A DNA stretch of 64,000 nucleotides, from assembly GCA_023935145.1 (NCBI GenBank), contig CM043705.1, positions 18,608,501 to 18,672,500 of the forward strand, in the 5' to 3' direction. The first letter of the stretch is position 1, and the number at the start of each line of letters is the position of its first letter. Positions 44,988 through 58,460 of this stretch are shown here, in pieces. This stretch comes from Bretschneidera sinensis (taxonomy: Eukaryota > Streptophyta > Magnoliopsida > Brassicales > Akaniaceae). The position numbers and the translations under genes were made by a program. The notes below the pieces were generated by a model, which had not been told where the DNA came from, made no database searches, and saw only the letters and a program-made list of their open reading frames with translations.

Positions 44988-46567
44988 TGTTGTGAGTTTT
45001 AAATTACTCGAAAGCACACGAGTCGTTTGCAGTATAGTGTTATGCAAGTGCGAGGTCGAATCCATAGAGAATTGCATTGTGAAAGTATATTTTCATTCTA
45101 AACTAACTCTATCTTAACATAGTTCCGAATTTCAGATGATAATTTGCAAAAGAAATTAAAATTAAACTAAATTGATTTTTAAAAACTAATAATTAAAACA
45201 CTAAGGTTTTCAAATCCACCCCACCGAAGTTAAGCATATATGTTCTAAAAATATAGCCTATCAAAACATTCCATGAATCCAACTATAAGACAAAAAACAA
45301 AGAATATCCCAACTAAACCAAAAGCATCCAATGTATCCGCTCTCAACAAATCACAAAGGAAATCCAATTTAATCGAAAAGCATTCAATGTATCCATCAGT
45401 TGAAACACAAGGAATATCCAACAGACAATTTAAACTCAATCAATTATAAGATTAACTCAAATAATTGACAGAACATTTATACTAAAAATTGTCAGATTTG
45501 TACAAGCAAATCTGAACTACTACGCCAAACAACGGCGGGGCTTCATCTTTAACCTTAGCTGAAGAGTCTAGCCACTCATAACTATGAAACTACAATTCAT
45601 AATAAAAGTGCTAAACATTTAAACTAAAACAACTAAATGTAAAGAAATAAATAAATAACTTTACATGGGAGAAATTCCACTCGCTGACGGGCGGCGCTTC
45701 CCCTCGTGGTGACAAAGCCTTCGAGATCCACCAGAATGCTAGTGGACATCCACCAGTAAACACCAAAGTGGCTCAGGAATTGTACATTAAAGATGAAGTG
45801 AAGAAGGGCTTATATAGGGAAATATCACAACTGCAATATGCTTCCAATCCGATGTGGGATACTGCAGATTCCAGTTTTTGCTCTTTGACCTTTGTCTACT
45901 AAAATTGCCATAACTTTATCTAGAAAAATCATTTTATTGATCCGTAAAATTCTCCAGAAAATAGACATCGGTATCTTTCCAAGAATATATGTCTCATCTC
46001 ATGGTTCTTCCTGAATCAATACAGTTAAATCCTCAAAAATGGATGAACTGTCACGTTGAAATCATGCACAGCCTGACCTTTGTCTACTAAAACTGCCATA
46101 ACTTTCTCTAGAAAAATCGTTTTATTGATCCGTAAAATTCCCCAGAAAATAGACATTGGGATCTTTCCAAGAATATATGGTTCATCTCGTAGTTCTTCCT
46201 GAATCAATACAGTTAAATCCTCAAAAATGGCTGATCTGTCACGCTGAAATCATGCACAGCCTGACCTTTGTCTACTAAAACTGCCATAACTTTCTCTAGA
46301 AAAATCATTTTATTGATCCGTAAAATTCTCCAGAAAATATACATCCGGATCTTTCCCAAGCATATGGCTCATCATTTGGTTCTTCCTAAATCAATACAGT
46401 TTAATCCTCAAAAATAGCTAATCTGCACGAGCAATTCTGGCAATTTAGTGAAACTTCTTTCCAAGCTTGTAAACCTGTAAAACAACGAAAACAACTCAAA
46501 GTAACAAATTCCTAAGCTAACAAATGTAAATTAAAAGGTCAAAATATGCAATATTTAGCACTCATCA
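44988..46567 (-). repeat. 3' LTR of the Athila-like element
   Basis: 1580 bp. Its first 670 bp match 53516-54195 almost perfectly. It contains a triple 188-bp repeat. Confidence 0.9.
45887..46450. repeat. 188-bp tandem triplication in the LTR
   Basis: GACCTTTGTCTACTAAAA starts at 45887, 46075 and 46263, exactly 188 bp apart. Each unit runs through CCATAACTTTCTCTAGAAAA and ends near TCCTCAAAAATGGCTGATCT. The third unit is the most diverged. Confidence 0.95.
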
Positions 46568-46582
46568 AATACCCCCAAACTT
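46568..46582 (-). other. Polypurine tract of the Athila-like element
   Basis: Minus-strand AAGTTTGGGGGTATT directly before the LTR start TGATGAGTGC. Confidence 0.85.
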
Positions 46583-47863
46583 ACAATTTGCTAGTCCCTT
46601 AGCAAAACAAAATAATAAAAAAAAAACCTAAATGAAAAACAAAAAACATAAAGATAAGTTCATCACTCATGGTATCCAAAAATTTAAGGAGCACACATCA
46701 CCATGATATTCATTCATGAGCAAGCTTAAAAAGATAAACCCATCTTCACAATGAATAGAAAAGTTAAAATCTAATTACTTACAAAAGGCAGGTTAAGGCA
46801 TCACAAGTCTGACACTGTGTAAAGTGAATTAGCATATAGAAATGAAGCTTCCAAGTGACTCCAATGTGTAAGGTCTCCATGTCTCAAGATTCACCGAATT
46901 TCCCATCAAAATGAACGAAAAAGGCATAGTTTTTTTTTTTTCTTATAAGGTACGGCTATGTTTAGTTCCCTTAAGCTTTCTAATTGCCCTATGTAGCGAG
47001 TGTTGAGTCAATGACTCCCAAACCAGATGGTTTTAGGGTATTAGGTGTAAAGACACCCCTAAGGACTTACTAACTCGAGTAAAAAAGGCTACGAAATTAA
47101 ACCGGCCTTAATACTACCAAACAAAATTCTACCTTTTGACGTGAACACTCACTGCTTACTGAGGCAAGAGGTCCAGTTACTCAGCGGAAAGTTTATTTAT
47201 GATAATAATTTTTTTTATTTTTTTTTATTTTTTTATGCTTTTCTATGCCCAAGAGTTCATCCAACAAGTCATCCAGTTTCAGTTAAGATAGGGAAAAATA
47301 CACATTAAAATCACATGTCATACCTCACATAATTTGTGCTAATGTGCTCGTGTTAGATTATGTCAAACATGTGAATTATCAAATGCCTAAGGTAAGTAAC
47401 TAAATTTTAAAATTTATCACCAGATCATGTGTTCAAAATGTTAAGCTCACCAATGACATCACATCATAGAAATTGTTTAGATCAACCAAAATTTCACGAT
47501 AACATGAGCATGCATTAATCTCTACGACGAAAAGACAACAAATTAGGACAAAGTGTGTGATGTGTCTCCCATACCCCCAAACTTAAATTACACATTGACC
47601 CCAATGTGTGACTAATATGGAACGAGCTGACCTGAGATATGGAGAACTAGCTGGACTGGTATGGCTCATAGCATACCCCCAAACTTGAACTAAAGTACGT
47701 ATTGTCCCTGAAAAAATAAAAACTGGAAAACAAAAAATAATGGAAACAAACATTAATCATAAAAATTCGAAATAATAAATAAACAGAAAAGATAAGCTGT
47801 GGGGTGCCTCCCATGAGCGCTAAGTTTAAAGTCTTCAGCCATACTCTCCCTAGAATACTACAC
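46583..47863. other. 3' internal region, no envelope-like ORF
   Basis: About 1.3 kb between integrase and the polypurine tract, where some Athila elements carry an envelope-like gene. I see only short frames. Further purine-rich phrases (CCCCAAACTT on the plus strand) recur near 47575 and 47682. Confidence 0.6.
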
Positions 47864-50800
47864 TCAATCTGAGTAACTAGGATCCTCCAACAGTATCGTC
47901 TCAATGTCCGGACTCCTCAACTCTAAGAATGGTTTTAGCCTCTGTCCATTTACCTTGAAAGTATTACCATTCTTAGGATCCTCAATCTAGATGGCCCCAT
48001 GAAGAAAAACTGATCGAATAATGAATGGGCCTGACCATTGGGATTTGAGCTTGCCTGGAAAAAGATACAGGCTCGAATTGTAAAGAAGAACTTTCTGACC
48101 CGGCTCAAAAGCTCGTCTCAAAATGTTTTGGTCATGAGTCTTCTTCATTTGTGCTTTGTATGATCGGGCACACTCATATGCATCATTTTGCAGCTCTTCC
48201 AATTCATTGAGTTGGAGCTTCCGTTGTGAGCCAGCCTTGGAAAGATTGAAATTCAGTTGCTTGATAGCTCAATACGCACGATGCTCTAATTCAACCGGAA
48301 GGTGACATGCCTTTTCGTACACAATGCGATAGGGAGATATGCCAATTGGCGCCTTGAAGGCTGTCCGATATGCCCACAGTGCATCAGTCAATCGCAGAGA
48401 CCAATCCTTTTTATTAGGGTTCACAGTCTTTTCCAAAATTTGTTTGATCCCGCGATTTGAAATTTTCACTTGACAACTCGTCTGTGGGTGATACAGGGTG
48501 GCAACTTTGTGCTTGATGAAATACTTCTTCATCAACTGCTCAAAGATCTTGTTGCAAAAGTGCTTACCTCCATCACTTATGATTACTCGAGGCGTTCCAA
48601 AACGAGCAAAAATAGTGTCTTTCAAGAACTGGACCACAACTCTGTGGTCATTGGTCTTGCACGTAACGACCTCCACCCACTTGGACAGATAGTCCACAGC
48701 AACTAGAATGTATAAGTAGCCAAAGGAGTTTGAGAACGGTCCCATGAAATCAATGCCCCACACATCAAAAATCTCAACAATCAGAATAGGGTTGAGGGGC
48801 ATCATATTTCTCCTAGAAAGACTCCTTAGCTTTTGGCAATGCTCACAAGATACACAGTAGGTGTGAGAGTCCCGGAACAGGGTAGGCCAATAAAATCCAC
48901 ACTGCAAAATCTTCGCAGCGGTCTTTTTAGCACTAAAATGGCCTCCACATGCATGATCATGACAAAAGGCGATGACATTAGATTGGTCATGCTCAGGAAT
49001 ACACCGTCTAATGATCTGATCAGGACAATACTTGAACAGGTAAGGATCGTCCCAGAAAAAGTGTTTTACCATGGCCAAAAATTTTGATTTATCTTGCCTT
49101 ACCCAATGCAAGGGCATGTGTCCGGTGACAAGATAGTTCACTATGTCAGCAAACCATGATGCGGGACTGTGAGCAATGTGCATCAATTGCTCATCAAGAA
49201 AGGTCTCAGAAATGGGAGTGGCGGCCTCAGTGAATTCCACAATCAATCTAGACAAATGGTCCGCCACCACATTTTCCAAACCTTTCTTATCCCGAATCTC
49301 AATGTCAAACTCTTGAAGTAGCAAGATCCATCGGATAAGATGAGATTTAACATCTTTTTTAGAGAAAAGATACTTCAATGCAGCATGGTCCGAGTAGATA
49401 ATGACTTTAGATCCTAACAAGTAGGATCTGAACTTGTCTAATGCAAAAACGACTGCAAGCAACTCCTTCTCAGTGGTAGAGTAATTGAGTTGTGTGTCGT
49501 TTAGAGTTCGACTTGCATAATAGATAGCATGGGGAAGTTTATCAACACACTGCCCCAAAACAACTCCAACAGCATAGTCTGATGTGTCACACAAACACCC
49601 CAGTTGGGTGGCTGAATAATGGGTGTGGACGTCAGAATCTTCTTCAGATCCCCAAATGCTTTCTTACAATCCTCATCAAATAGAAATGGGGTATCTTTTA
49701 GCAACAACTTGCACAAGGGCCTGGCGATCTTGCTGAAATTCTGGATAAATCGCCTATAGAAACCTGCATGGCCCAGAAAAGATCGAACCTCTTTCACCGT
49801 ACGTGGGGGTGGAAGGTTGGAAATCAAATCCACCTTTGCTTTGTCGACCTCAATCCATCGATGAGATACGACATGCCTCAGTACAATTCCTTGCTTGACC
49901 ATAAAATGGCACTTCTCCCAATTAATCACCAGGTTCTTCTCCTTGCACCGTACTAAAACCAAAGAGAGACGGTGCAGGCACTCCTCAAATGTTGAACCGA
50001 AGATGGAGAAGTCGTCCATGAAAATCTCCAAGAACCGTTCTACCATGTTAGAGAATATACTGACCATGCACCGCTGAAAAGTGGCGGGTGCATTGCATAA
50101 CCCAAAGGGCATGCAACGGTAGGCGAAAGTCCCAAAAGGACAGGTAAATATCGTCTTCTCCTGATCTTCGGGGTCCACGGGGACCTGGTTATATCCAGAA
50201 TAACCATCCAAAAAGCAATAATACACGTGCCCAGCCAAACGCTCCACCATCTGATCAATAAATGGAAGTGGAAAGTGATCATTCCTTATGGCAACGTTCA
50301 GCTTACGGTAGTCTATACACACTCTCCACCCAGACTGCACACAAGTTGGCACCAACTCGTCGTCCTTATTCTTTACTACCGTTAATCCAGCTCGCTTGGG
50401 CACGACATGAATGGGGCTCACCCACTTGCTATCAGAGATGGGATAAATGATCTCTGCATCTAACAGCTTAATAACCTCTACCCTCACAACCTCTTGCATA
50501 GCAGGGTTGAGCCTTCTTTGTGGCTCCCTCAATGGCTTAGCATCTTCCTCCAAATGTATCCTGTGCATCACCACCGAGGGGCTGATTCCCTTAATATCCT
50601 CAATAGTCCAGCCGATAGCTTCCTTGTGCTCTCTTAAAACATCTAATAATTTCTCCTCTTGAGCTTCACCCAAATCTGAAGCTATTATCACAGGCAAACA
50701 ATCTGCTGGACCTAGGAACTTATACTTAAGATTATCCGGTAAAGGCTTAAGTTCCTTCTTTTGAGGTTCTGGTGCTACTGTCTCCTCCTCCTCATTGCTT

Positions 50801-51558
50801 TCTTGAGGATCAGACTCCAAAATGGCATTTACTTCCTCGAGTAACTTATCTAAGCCCAAGTCCTCTCCAAAGTGAGCAAAGCATGCCTCCATGGGATCCT
50901 CAATGCTTGATTCATTCACAGTATCCTCAAGAATATCCTCTATCAAGCATACATCTCTCACTTCATCATATTCCAGCGGTTGCCTAGTGATATCAAAAAT
51001 GTTCAACTCCACTGTAATATTTTCGAAGGAGATCTTCATCACCCCTGTCCTACAGTTGATTAGGGCGTTAGCCGTGGCTAAGAATGGTCGCCCTAGAATC
51101 ACCGGTATTTGAATCCCTACATTCTGAACCGGCTCTGTGTCAAGCACAATAAAATCCACGGGGAAATAGAACTTATCAACTTTTATCAAAACGTCCTCAA
51201 CTATCCCCCGTGGTCTTTTCGCTGACCTGTCAGCCAATTGAAGCGTCGTGGATGTGGGCTTCAATTCTCCTAACCCCAACTGCACATAGACTGAGTAGGG
51301 TAGAAGATTCACACTCGCCCCTAGATCCAAAAGGGCCCTCTCAATATGGCTGACTCCTATCGTGCAAAAAATGGTAGGACACCCCGGGTCCTTATACTTG
51401 ATGGGTAGCTTGCACTGCAGGATTGAGCTGACCTGCTCGGTCAAAAATGCCTTCTTTGGGACATTCGTCCTCCTCTTGATAGTGACCAAGTCCTTTAAAA
51501 ACTTGGCATATGATGACACTTGATGGATGGCATCCAAAAATGGGATATTGATTTGGAC
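47864..51558 (-). pseudogene. Athila-like pol: protease, RT, RNase H, integrase
   Basis: Protease LLDLGASVNLLPYSVY; RT with VCIDYRKLN and the FMDD box (IFMDDFSIFG); RNase H from [12 protein letters not shown]; integrase with the HHCC finger ([10 protein letters not shown] ... CVSCEHC) and the core GIDFMGPF and [10 protein letters not shown]; then the C-terminal part ending SPDIETILLEDPSYSD at 47864. The third integrase acidic residue is lost: [11 protein letters not shown] where SNREIK is standard. A frameshift lies near 49590 between RT and RNase H. In-frame stops lie at 48267-48269, where a Trp codon of HRAYWAIK became TGA, and near 47987. Apart from the one frameshift the reading is continuous. 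Confidence 0.9.
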
Positions 51559-53337
51559 TTACTTGAATACCTCCAGGATTTCCTCATACTTCCCTCCTTT
51601 CTTCGGCGCCTGTAGTCTCTCGGGGTAAGGCGCTCTAGGTACAAACGACCTAGGAGGGTCTTTCTCAGTAGGTGTGGCTATAGATGGCTCAGCATCTATC
51701 TTCTCTGTGTTGCCACTCCCTTGCCCTTGCTGCATAGCAGGGCTCTCTTCCACTCGATTGTCCACTTGTCTCCCAGACCTCAGTGTGACAATCGACTGTA
51801 CTTGTTCCTCCCCGTGCGTAGGAGTTGATGAATTCTCAACCATAAATTGTCCTTTCGAGTTGGGCACGGGTTGACTGGGGAACTTTCTTTTCTCTCTCTC
51901 ACCCAAGTGACTTGCAATTTACCTTATTTGACTCTCCATCTTGGCAATTGCTTGGGTTTTTACAACTGTTGCACTCCTCACATCACTTATATTTTGGCTA
52001 GTCGCCTTCATGAACTTCTTAAGGGTGTCCTCTAGCGACTGTGAAACTGGTGCTGGTGTTTGAGTGGGTGCTTGGTAAGCAGGTGAAGGTGCTGGATGGG
52101 CAGAACGACCATGATTTGGAATTTGTGGGGCAAATCCGGGAGGATATTGATTTTGAGCATGATGAGGGGCTCCTTCCTGATTCATTGGTTGGTTCTGCCT
52201 CCATGAAAAATTTGGGTGGTTCCGCCACCCTGGATTGTACGTCTCGGAGTACGATCCATTTGACTGCCTTTGAAAGTCATTGAAAACATTTACTTGTTTC
52301 ATAGGATACTCGGCACAAGCTGGCATTGATGGGCAATTCTGTGCTAGATGCATGGGACTAGCACAGATGGAACAGCTTTTAACATTGAATGTGTTGGCAG
52401 CATTGATGGATTGGCTCACAGTGAGAGTGTCAATCTTCTTGGTGAGGGCATCTAACTTTATCCTCAAGTCAGTGTCCTCCCTGACCTCATAGATGCCTCC
52501 CCTCTTAGGAGCATGAATGAACTTATCTCGACAGCTTGAAAAATCCCACTGCTGCGAGTTGTCGGACAACTTGTCCAACACCATGTATGCTTCATCTCCT
52601 GTCAGACTCAAGAATGCCCCCCCATTCATAGACTCGATCATGCTACGGTTGGGTTGAGTCAACCCTTGGTAGAAGAATTGAACGAGTCTCCACTTCTCAT
52701 ATCCATGTGGAGGGCATCTGATCAGTAACTCTTTAAAGCGCTCCCAGCTCTCAGAGAACTTCTCATCCTCATCCTGAGTGAAAGAACTAATCTCCTTTTA
52801 GCACTCATTCACTCTAGACATTGGGAAAAACTTATGATAAAGTTTGCTCAGCAGGTTTTCCCAAGATGTAATAGACCCGGACGTGTTGGAATCCAACCAC
52901 GCCCTAGCTCTATCATGAAGAGAAAAAGGGAAGAGTCGAAGATGGACTGACTCCTCAGAGAAGTTCTGGAATTTAAATGTGGCACAAATGTCTTTGAACT
53001 TCTTCGCATGGCTATAAGGATTTTCAAGATCTAAGCCATGGAATGAGGGTAAGAGTTGGATAACATGTGGCTTCAGGTCAAAGTGTGTGGCATTGGTTGG
53101 TGGCAACACTATTCAAGAGGATGAGTTAGTCGCAATGGGTGTGAACAAATCCCTAAGGGATGTAGTGGAGTCCACGTTCCAAGCTCTTGGTTGCTCTACA
53201 TGTTCATGATGATTAAAACTCTCTTCCATCTCAACAGTTTCTCTCTCAACTAGTGCTCTTTTCTGTCTCCTAAGAGTCTTTTCTAAGTCGGAATCTAAAT
53301 GTGTCAAATCTAAGTTCAAGGATCTCCGACCAAGCAT
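51559..53337 (-). pseudogene. Athila-like gag (interrupted by stops only)
   Basis: The ATG at 53337 begins MLGRRSLNLDLTHLD. The gag core reads IQLLPSFHGLDLENPYSHAK, FPFSLHDRARAWLDS, WENLLSKLYHKFFP, then FFYQGLTQPNRSMIESMNGG. A CCHC knuckle, CSICASPMHLAQNC, lies near 52340-52380. A Pro/Gln-rich linker leads to protease. In-frame stops at 53113-53115, 52798-52800, 51919-51921 and 51559-51561 divide it, but all pieces are in one frame, so the gene died by point mutation without indels. With pol in the same frame, the original was one Gag-Pol reading. Confidence 0.88.
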
Positions 53338-53490
53338 ACACCAACAGAAAACAATGAGATACTAATCAGCAGAAACAACAGAATAAAGCAAACACACAAC
53401 TCACAATATTTTTTTTTTAATAAAAAATTGCTAACTAACTAGTAGAAAAATAAAATCAATTCAAACCATAAACTTTCACATACCAAACAA

Positions 53491-53509
53491 TTCCCCGGCA
53501 ACGGCGCCA
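53491..53509 (-). other. Primer-binding site of the Athila-like element
   Basis: Minus-strand TGGCGCCGTTGCCGGGGAA, six bases inside the LTR. This sequence is characteristic of Athila-lineage elements. Confidence 0.9.
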
Positions 53510-53515
53510 AAAACT

Positions 53516-54195
53516 TGTTGTGAGTTTTAAATTACTCGCAAGCGCACGAGTCGTTTGCAATATAGCGTTGTGCAAGTGCGAGGTCGAATCCACAGGGAAT
53601 TGCGTTGTGAAAGTATATTTTCAATCTAAACTAACTCTATCTTAACCTAGTTCTGAATTTCAGATGATAATTTGCAAAAGAAATTAAAATTAAACTAAAT
53701 TGATTTTTACAAACTAATAATTAAAACACTAAGGTTTCCAAATCTACCCCACTGAAGTTAAGCATATATATTCTAAAAATATAGCTTATCAAAACATTCC
53801 ATGAATCCAACTATAAGACAAAAAACAAAGAATATCCCAACTAAACCAAAAGCATCCAATGTATCCGCTCTCACCAAATCACAAAGGAAATCTAATTTAA
53901 TCGAAAAGCATTCAATGTATCCATCAGATGAAACACAAGGAATATCCAACAGACAATTTAAACTCAATCAATTATAAGATTAACTCAAATAATTGACAGA
54001 ACATTTATACTAAAAATTGTCAGATTTGTACAAGCAAATCTGAACTATTACACCAAACAACGGCGGGGCTTCATCTTCAACCTTAGCTGAAGAGTCTAGC
54101 CACTCATAACTATGAAACTACAATTCATAATAAAAGTGCTAAACATTTAAACTAAAACAATTAAATGTAAAGAAATAAATAAATAACCTTACATG
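53516..54195 (-). repeat. 5' LTR of the Athila-like element, truncated
   Basis: 680 bp, nearly identical to 44988-45667 and ending abruptly at CTTACATG. The promoter-bearing outer part is missing. Confidence 0.9.
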
Positions 54196-55616
54196 CAATA
54201 ATTGAACCAAAAATTAAACCCAAAAATTTATAATAGTTTTTCTTCAAAAATTAAACCCAACAATAATAAAAAAATATAAAATACAAAATTCATACGATTT
54301 GGGTTCTTTCTTCTACCTTCTTCTTCTCCAAACTCAACAACACAAAAATAAAATAAAAATAAAAAATTGTAACATATGGGTTCTTTCTCTTCCTTTTCTG
54401 GAGTTTTCTATTCCCCCAAACAGTTGTTATAGTACTTGAGATTTCAATTTCTCATCATAAATTTTTTCTCTTGACTTTTATATTTTATCCCTATTGTGAA
54501 AACAGATTGGGATTTTGCCCAGAAATCTTCAACTACAAACCTTGGTAGCCTAAAAAAATTCTTAAAAGAAAGAAAAAACCTAAAAGAAATTCCAATCCAT
54601 TACTTTTCAGTCTTTGCACACATTGCCAAGATCAGTAACAATTTCGCCTACCCCCACAGCACAATCAAAAAATATGAATGAAAGGAGAAATAACTGCAAA
54701 AAAACCAAACAGGGAAAGAACCATCAACCACTAAAAAAGGTAAAAACCTTAAAAACATTTCTTGAATTAACCAAAAATTATAGGATGGTAGACAGACTAA
54801 TCAGAAATTCGCTATGAATGGCAGACTTAGTGCAGATCGAAGTGAGAGAAAAAACACGAGATGATAGATGATGTTGTGATCTGAGAGAGAAAAGAAATGA
54901 TGCGGGGAGAGAGACAAGAAGTTGGAGTGGGCGTCTCGCTGTTAATGATCATTTCATTGCCGGTATTATGGCAACGCTAGGCGTAGAGAGGTTGGGTCAC
55001 GTGAAGAGGGTGATACGAAGGGATTCTTTGTGATTTTCTTGCCAACTGGTTTCAAAGAGTCCCTCCAGTGCCTTGTTCGTGCAATTGCTCAAACTTTTTG
55101 TTCAAAAATATTTAAGGGAAGAGATAACCCTCTGATCTGACATTGGAAAAGAAGATAAAACCCTCATATCTGACATTAGAAAAAAAGAGAAAAGAAGAAG
55201 AGAAGATGTGAGAAAGAGAAAGAATGAGAGAGAGAAAATATCTAAGTTCCATTTGAAAATTATATATGAGAGTAACGTGGTATTTTCATCTTTTCTGTCA
55301 AGGGTTAAAAGATATCGTAAAGTGAGGTTTTTACCATTTTCAAAACAATAGAAAGGTGATTGAAGAATGGACCAAAACACATAGTGGTTAATATAATTTT
55401 CTTAAAATTTAAGGTGATTCTATCCGTGGACAACCCACTATCTATTAGCAAATTAGCCATGGCATGGCAAGCAATCATATATTGCCAATGCTTAATTTTA
55501 AAAGGATGATAATAATATCACACTTCTTATGCTTTACATTACCTTGCTAATGATCTTTTTGGAGATATACGTGTAAACTGTTACTCTTTTTGAATATTGA
55601 TGTACGTATGCAATCC

Positions 55617-55672
<56 letters not shown>

Positions 55673-56263
55673 CTATTGTGTGTTTTTTAATTAAATTCTA
55701 ACAAAGAAAAGCTTAAAAGGACTTCTGTTTTATCAACATATTTAATCTTCTCTATAAATTGGATTTGGCTCCTTCAAAGCTCTTTGTCATGTACCCACTT
55801 TATAGGCTATTAACTCAAGGTGACGGGGCACTATATATAGCGACCATCACGTTCTAATAATAATATGTTTATCAAGCAATAGATAATTAATCAGTTGATA
55901 ATGACTTTTTAAGTCAATGTTGAAGGAATAACCTCCTACCTAATACTATCACAACAGATGGAACCCAATTCCAACCTTTTCATTTTTTTTTACGAATTTT
56001 AGCCGTTAACCAGTCGGTTTGCGATGGTCGATGAATCATTGACTCCATTACTCTAGTGATGACAAACTTAAATATGAATATTTTTACTATTTCAAAAAAT
56101 AAAATAAAAAATTAAGAAAAATTTGTTTTTATTTTGATCAGGACATCAAATGGTCTCGGATCAAACCCGGAATGCATCAATATTTAAACTATTTAATAAG
56201 CTCTTGCTGGTTGATTTCTATAGATGCTAACATGAAAAGGGATCAAGTCTAGAGGTGGCAATC
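54196..56263. other. Unassigned DNA between Athila-like element and segment B
   Basis: No gene recognised. Purine-rich stretches (54840-54930, 55190-55250) and a short doubled phrase TCTGACATTGGAAAAGAAGA (about 55137-55185) are visible. It has no match to the corresponding left flank of segment A. Confidence 0.5.
55620..55671. repeat. Microsatellite (TA)n followed by poly-T
   Basis: About 18 TA units, then about 18 T. Confidence 0.95.
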
Positions 56264-56409
56264 CATTGCTTTCTGATTTTCCTCCTCTTTTAATTCTTCA
56301 GGGATCCAAATGAATGTCTGATTTACAAACCTGGCCCATCAGACAGGAAGTTAAGTGGAAAGTATAACCTGGCCCACCATGCGGAATGATCTGGGGTGCT
56401 ACAGTTTAT

Positions 56410-57557
56410 GGGTGCGTTTGGTAAGGCTTTTGACCATAGAAAATGAGATGTTGGGAATAAATTTGGTAGTTTTTTCTAATAATAGTATTTGGTAAAATTT
56501 AATCACAACAATTTTTTCCAAAAAAGTTGTTAAGGATAACTAAAAATCCTCATTTTGGATAAGCAAGAGAAGAGAAGCTTTTAAAAACTGTTTGATTGGG
56601 TAGCTCCTTCAATTTTAATGAATTACATTGTAAACTCGAAAATACCTTTATCACATTTCACCAATTCCCACCTAACTCCCTATACGACTACTTTGAATTA
56701 TAATATAATACCACATTTTCAAATATTAATATCGCAATAATGTTAAAATAGCAGTTAATCTATTTGCTTGAGAATTGCTATTTTAACTGTTATTTTAACA
56801 TTATTCATTAAAATTGGTGAAATGTTGGAACTGTTATTTTAACATTATCTCAGTGACAAATATTAATATTGCAATATGCCAATTAAAATATAATTCACAC
56901 ATTTTTTGAATTAGTTCATTGAAAATGTTCATGTTAGTTATTTGGCCTTATGAATTCCTTATTGGGGTTGTGTAAACTGTAGTGATAAGATAGTGATTCA
57001 CTATATTATGGTAGAGATTGATTGATTTATTTATTTATTTCATTTAGATGGAAAAAAGAAAGATGTTGATGGTGTAGGTGACACCTAGAATCGAGTAGAA
57101 AAAACATAATGGCCTAGACAACTTGTAGATGTTTTTTGTGACTTGTGTATCAAGCAAATAGATTTAGAAAATCGTACTACTAATGCTTTCACTCCAACGG
57201 TCTCGAAGGATATTATCGACGGATTTTCAAAGGAAACTGGTTATTAATATAATTTTAAGCAACTGAAAAACAAGTGAGATGGTATGAAGTCGGATTATAA
57301 GACTTGGAAAGACTTGAAAATGTATCTTTCTACATCATATTTATTTTGGTAATTTTACATTTTCACAGTTCATTTAAAATTAGAATTACCAATCACTACT
57401 ATTGATTACAACACTTCCGCAGTGTTTTTACAAGATAGTTTACCACACACAATACTAACTTTTGCAACAGTACTTTTCATAGATCTTTTGGTGTCAGCAC
57501 CCTCACAACACTTTTGGTATCAGCATAGCTATAACTACAGCACTCCCAAATGAACCC
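56410..57557 (+). mobile_element. SANT-domain DNA transposon, copy B
   Basis: It is the counterpart of 11298-12444 with better-preserved tips, GGGTGCGTTTGG and CCAAATGAACCC. The Myb/SANT-like reading at about 57110-57320 is broken at different codons from copy A in addition to shared ones. Confidence 0.7.
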
Positions 57558-58460
57558 TACACCTGTAGCACAATCATTTACGCTTCTTATTGCACAATCC
57601 TCTATAAAAAGTCCGAAAACACTTGGTTAGATCGGGTCTAAATTATTAGTTTTAGACTCATTTGAAATTTCATTGGTAATTTTAGAGAACTTCACTGGTA
57701 ATGGCAGTATAGATGTGCACTTTTAATGTTTTTATTTAGGGATTTATTACAATTTGATCACTGAAAAAAAATCAATATTAAAATATGTGTTTCTTGTTAA
57801 ATTGTTTTTTTAATCAATTTTTAACAAATAAATATCAATATTTTACCATTTAAATTAACATATTGATTTGATCAAAATTGATAAAATGACCAATTTGAAA
57901 ATACTCGGGGACTAAATTATAATTAACTGACGGTAAACTTTGGGCTGAGTTTTATTACTGCCCCAATTTTTATTAACCAATTTTCTTCTCAATTTTGTTA
58001 TAATAAGTAATTTTATCACATTTTTTGAACTAAATCTAGTTAATTTTTTATACATTTGCACAATTTTGAGAAACACCCGATTATGTGAAATAAATTTGAT
58101 GATATAATCTGCATGCTTATCAAGCATATGAATGTACGAAAAATTTGTTAGATTTAATCAAACAATTAGATAAATGAAGTAATTTGTTACTTTTCCTAAA
58201 TTAAGGGTGGAATTGTTCAATTCTAAAATTTGGGGGCTAATTTATTACCAATGATAACTCGGACGAAAACGATATTAACCTTTGTATTTTTTAAAACAAA
58301 TTTTGGTACTTTCCAAAGGCTAATGGGAGAGAATGGTTTAAACTTTAAACGTTAAAAAGGTCTGAGGAGTAGAAAGAAAACCTTGATAATAATACAGAGA
58401 AGAAATTATCAAAAATTGTTGTGTTGGTTATAAGGTGGGACCGTAAGAGATCATACGAGA

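Larger units (their letters stand above)
44988..54195 (-). mobile_element. Athila-like Ty3/gypsy element, 5' LTR truncated
   Basis: The 3' LTR is 44988-46567, the internal region 46568-53515 and the partial 5' LTR 53516-54195. The primer site (TGGCGCCGTTGCCGGGG) and LTR start (TGATGAGTGC on the minus strand) are typical of Athila-lineage elements. Gag-protease-RT-RNase H-integrase order is intact, but stops and one frameshift break it. The outer 900 bp of the 5' LTR are missing, replaced by unrelated DNA at 54196, so the target duplication cannot be checked. Confidence 0.9.

Noticed and set aside
50040..50282. Several short frames on both strands within the Athila-like pol
   Set aside because: They overlap conserved RT sequence in the correct frame and are shadows.
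55102..55380. 92-aa minus-strand frame rich in Phe and Leu
   Set aside because: Translation of purine-rich DNA, no motif.
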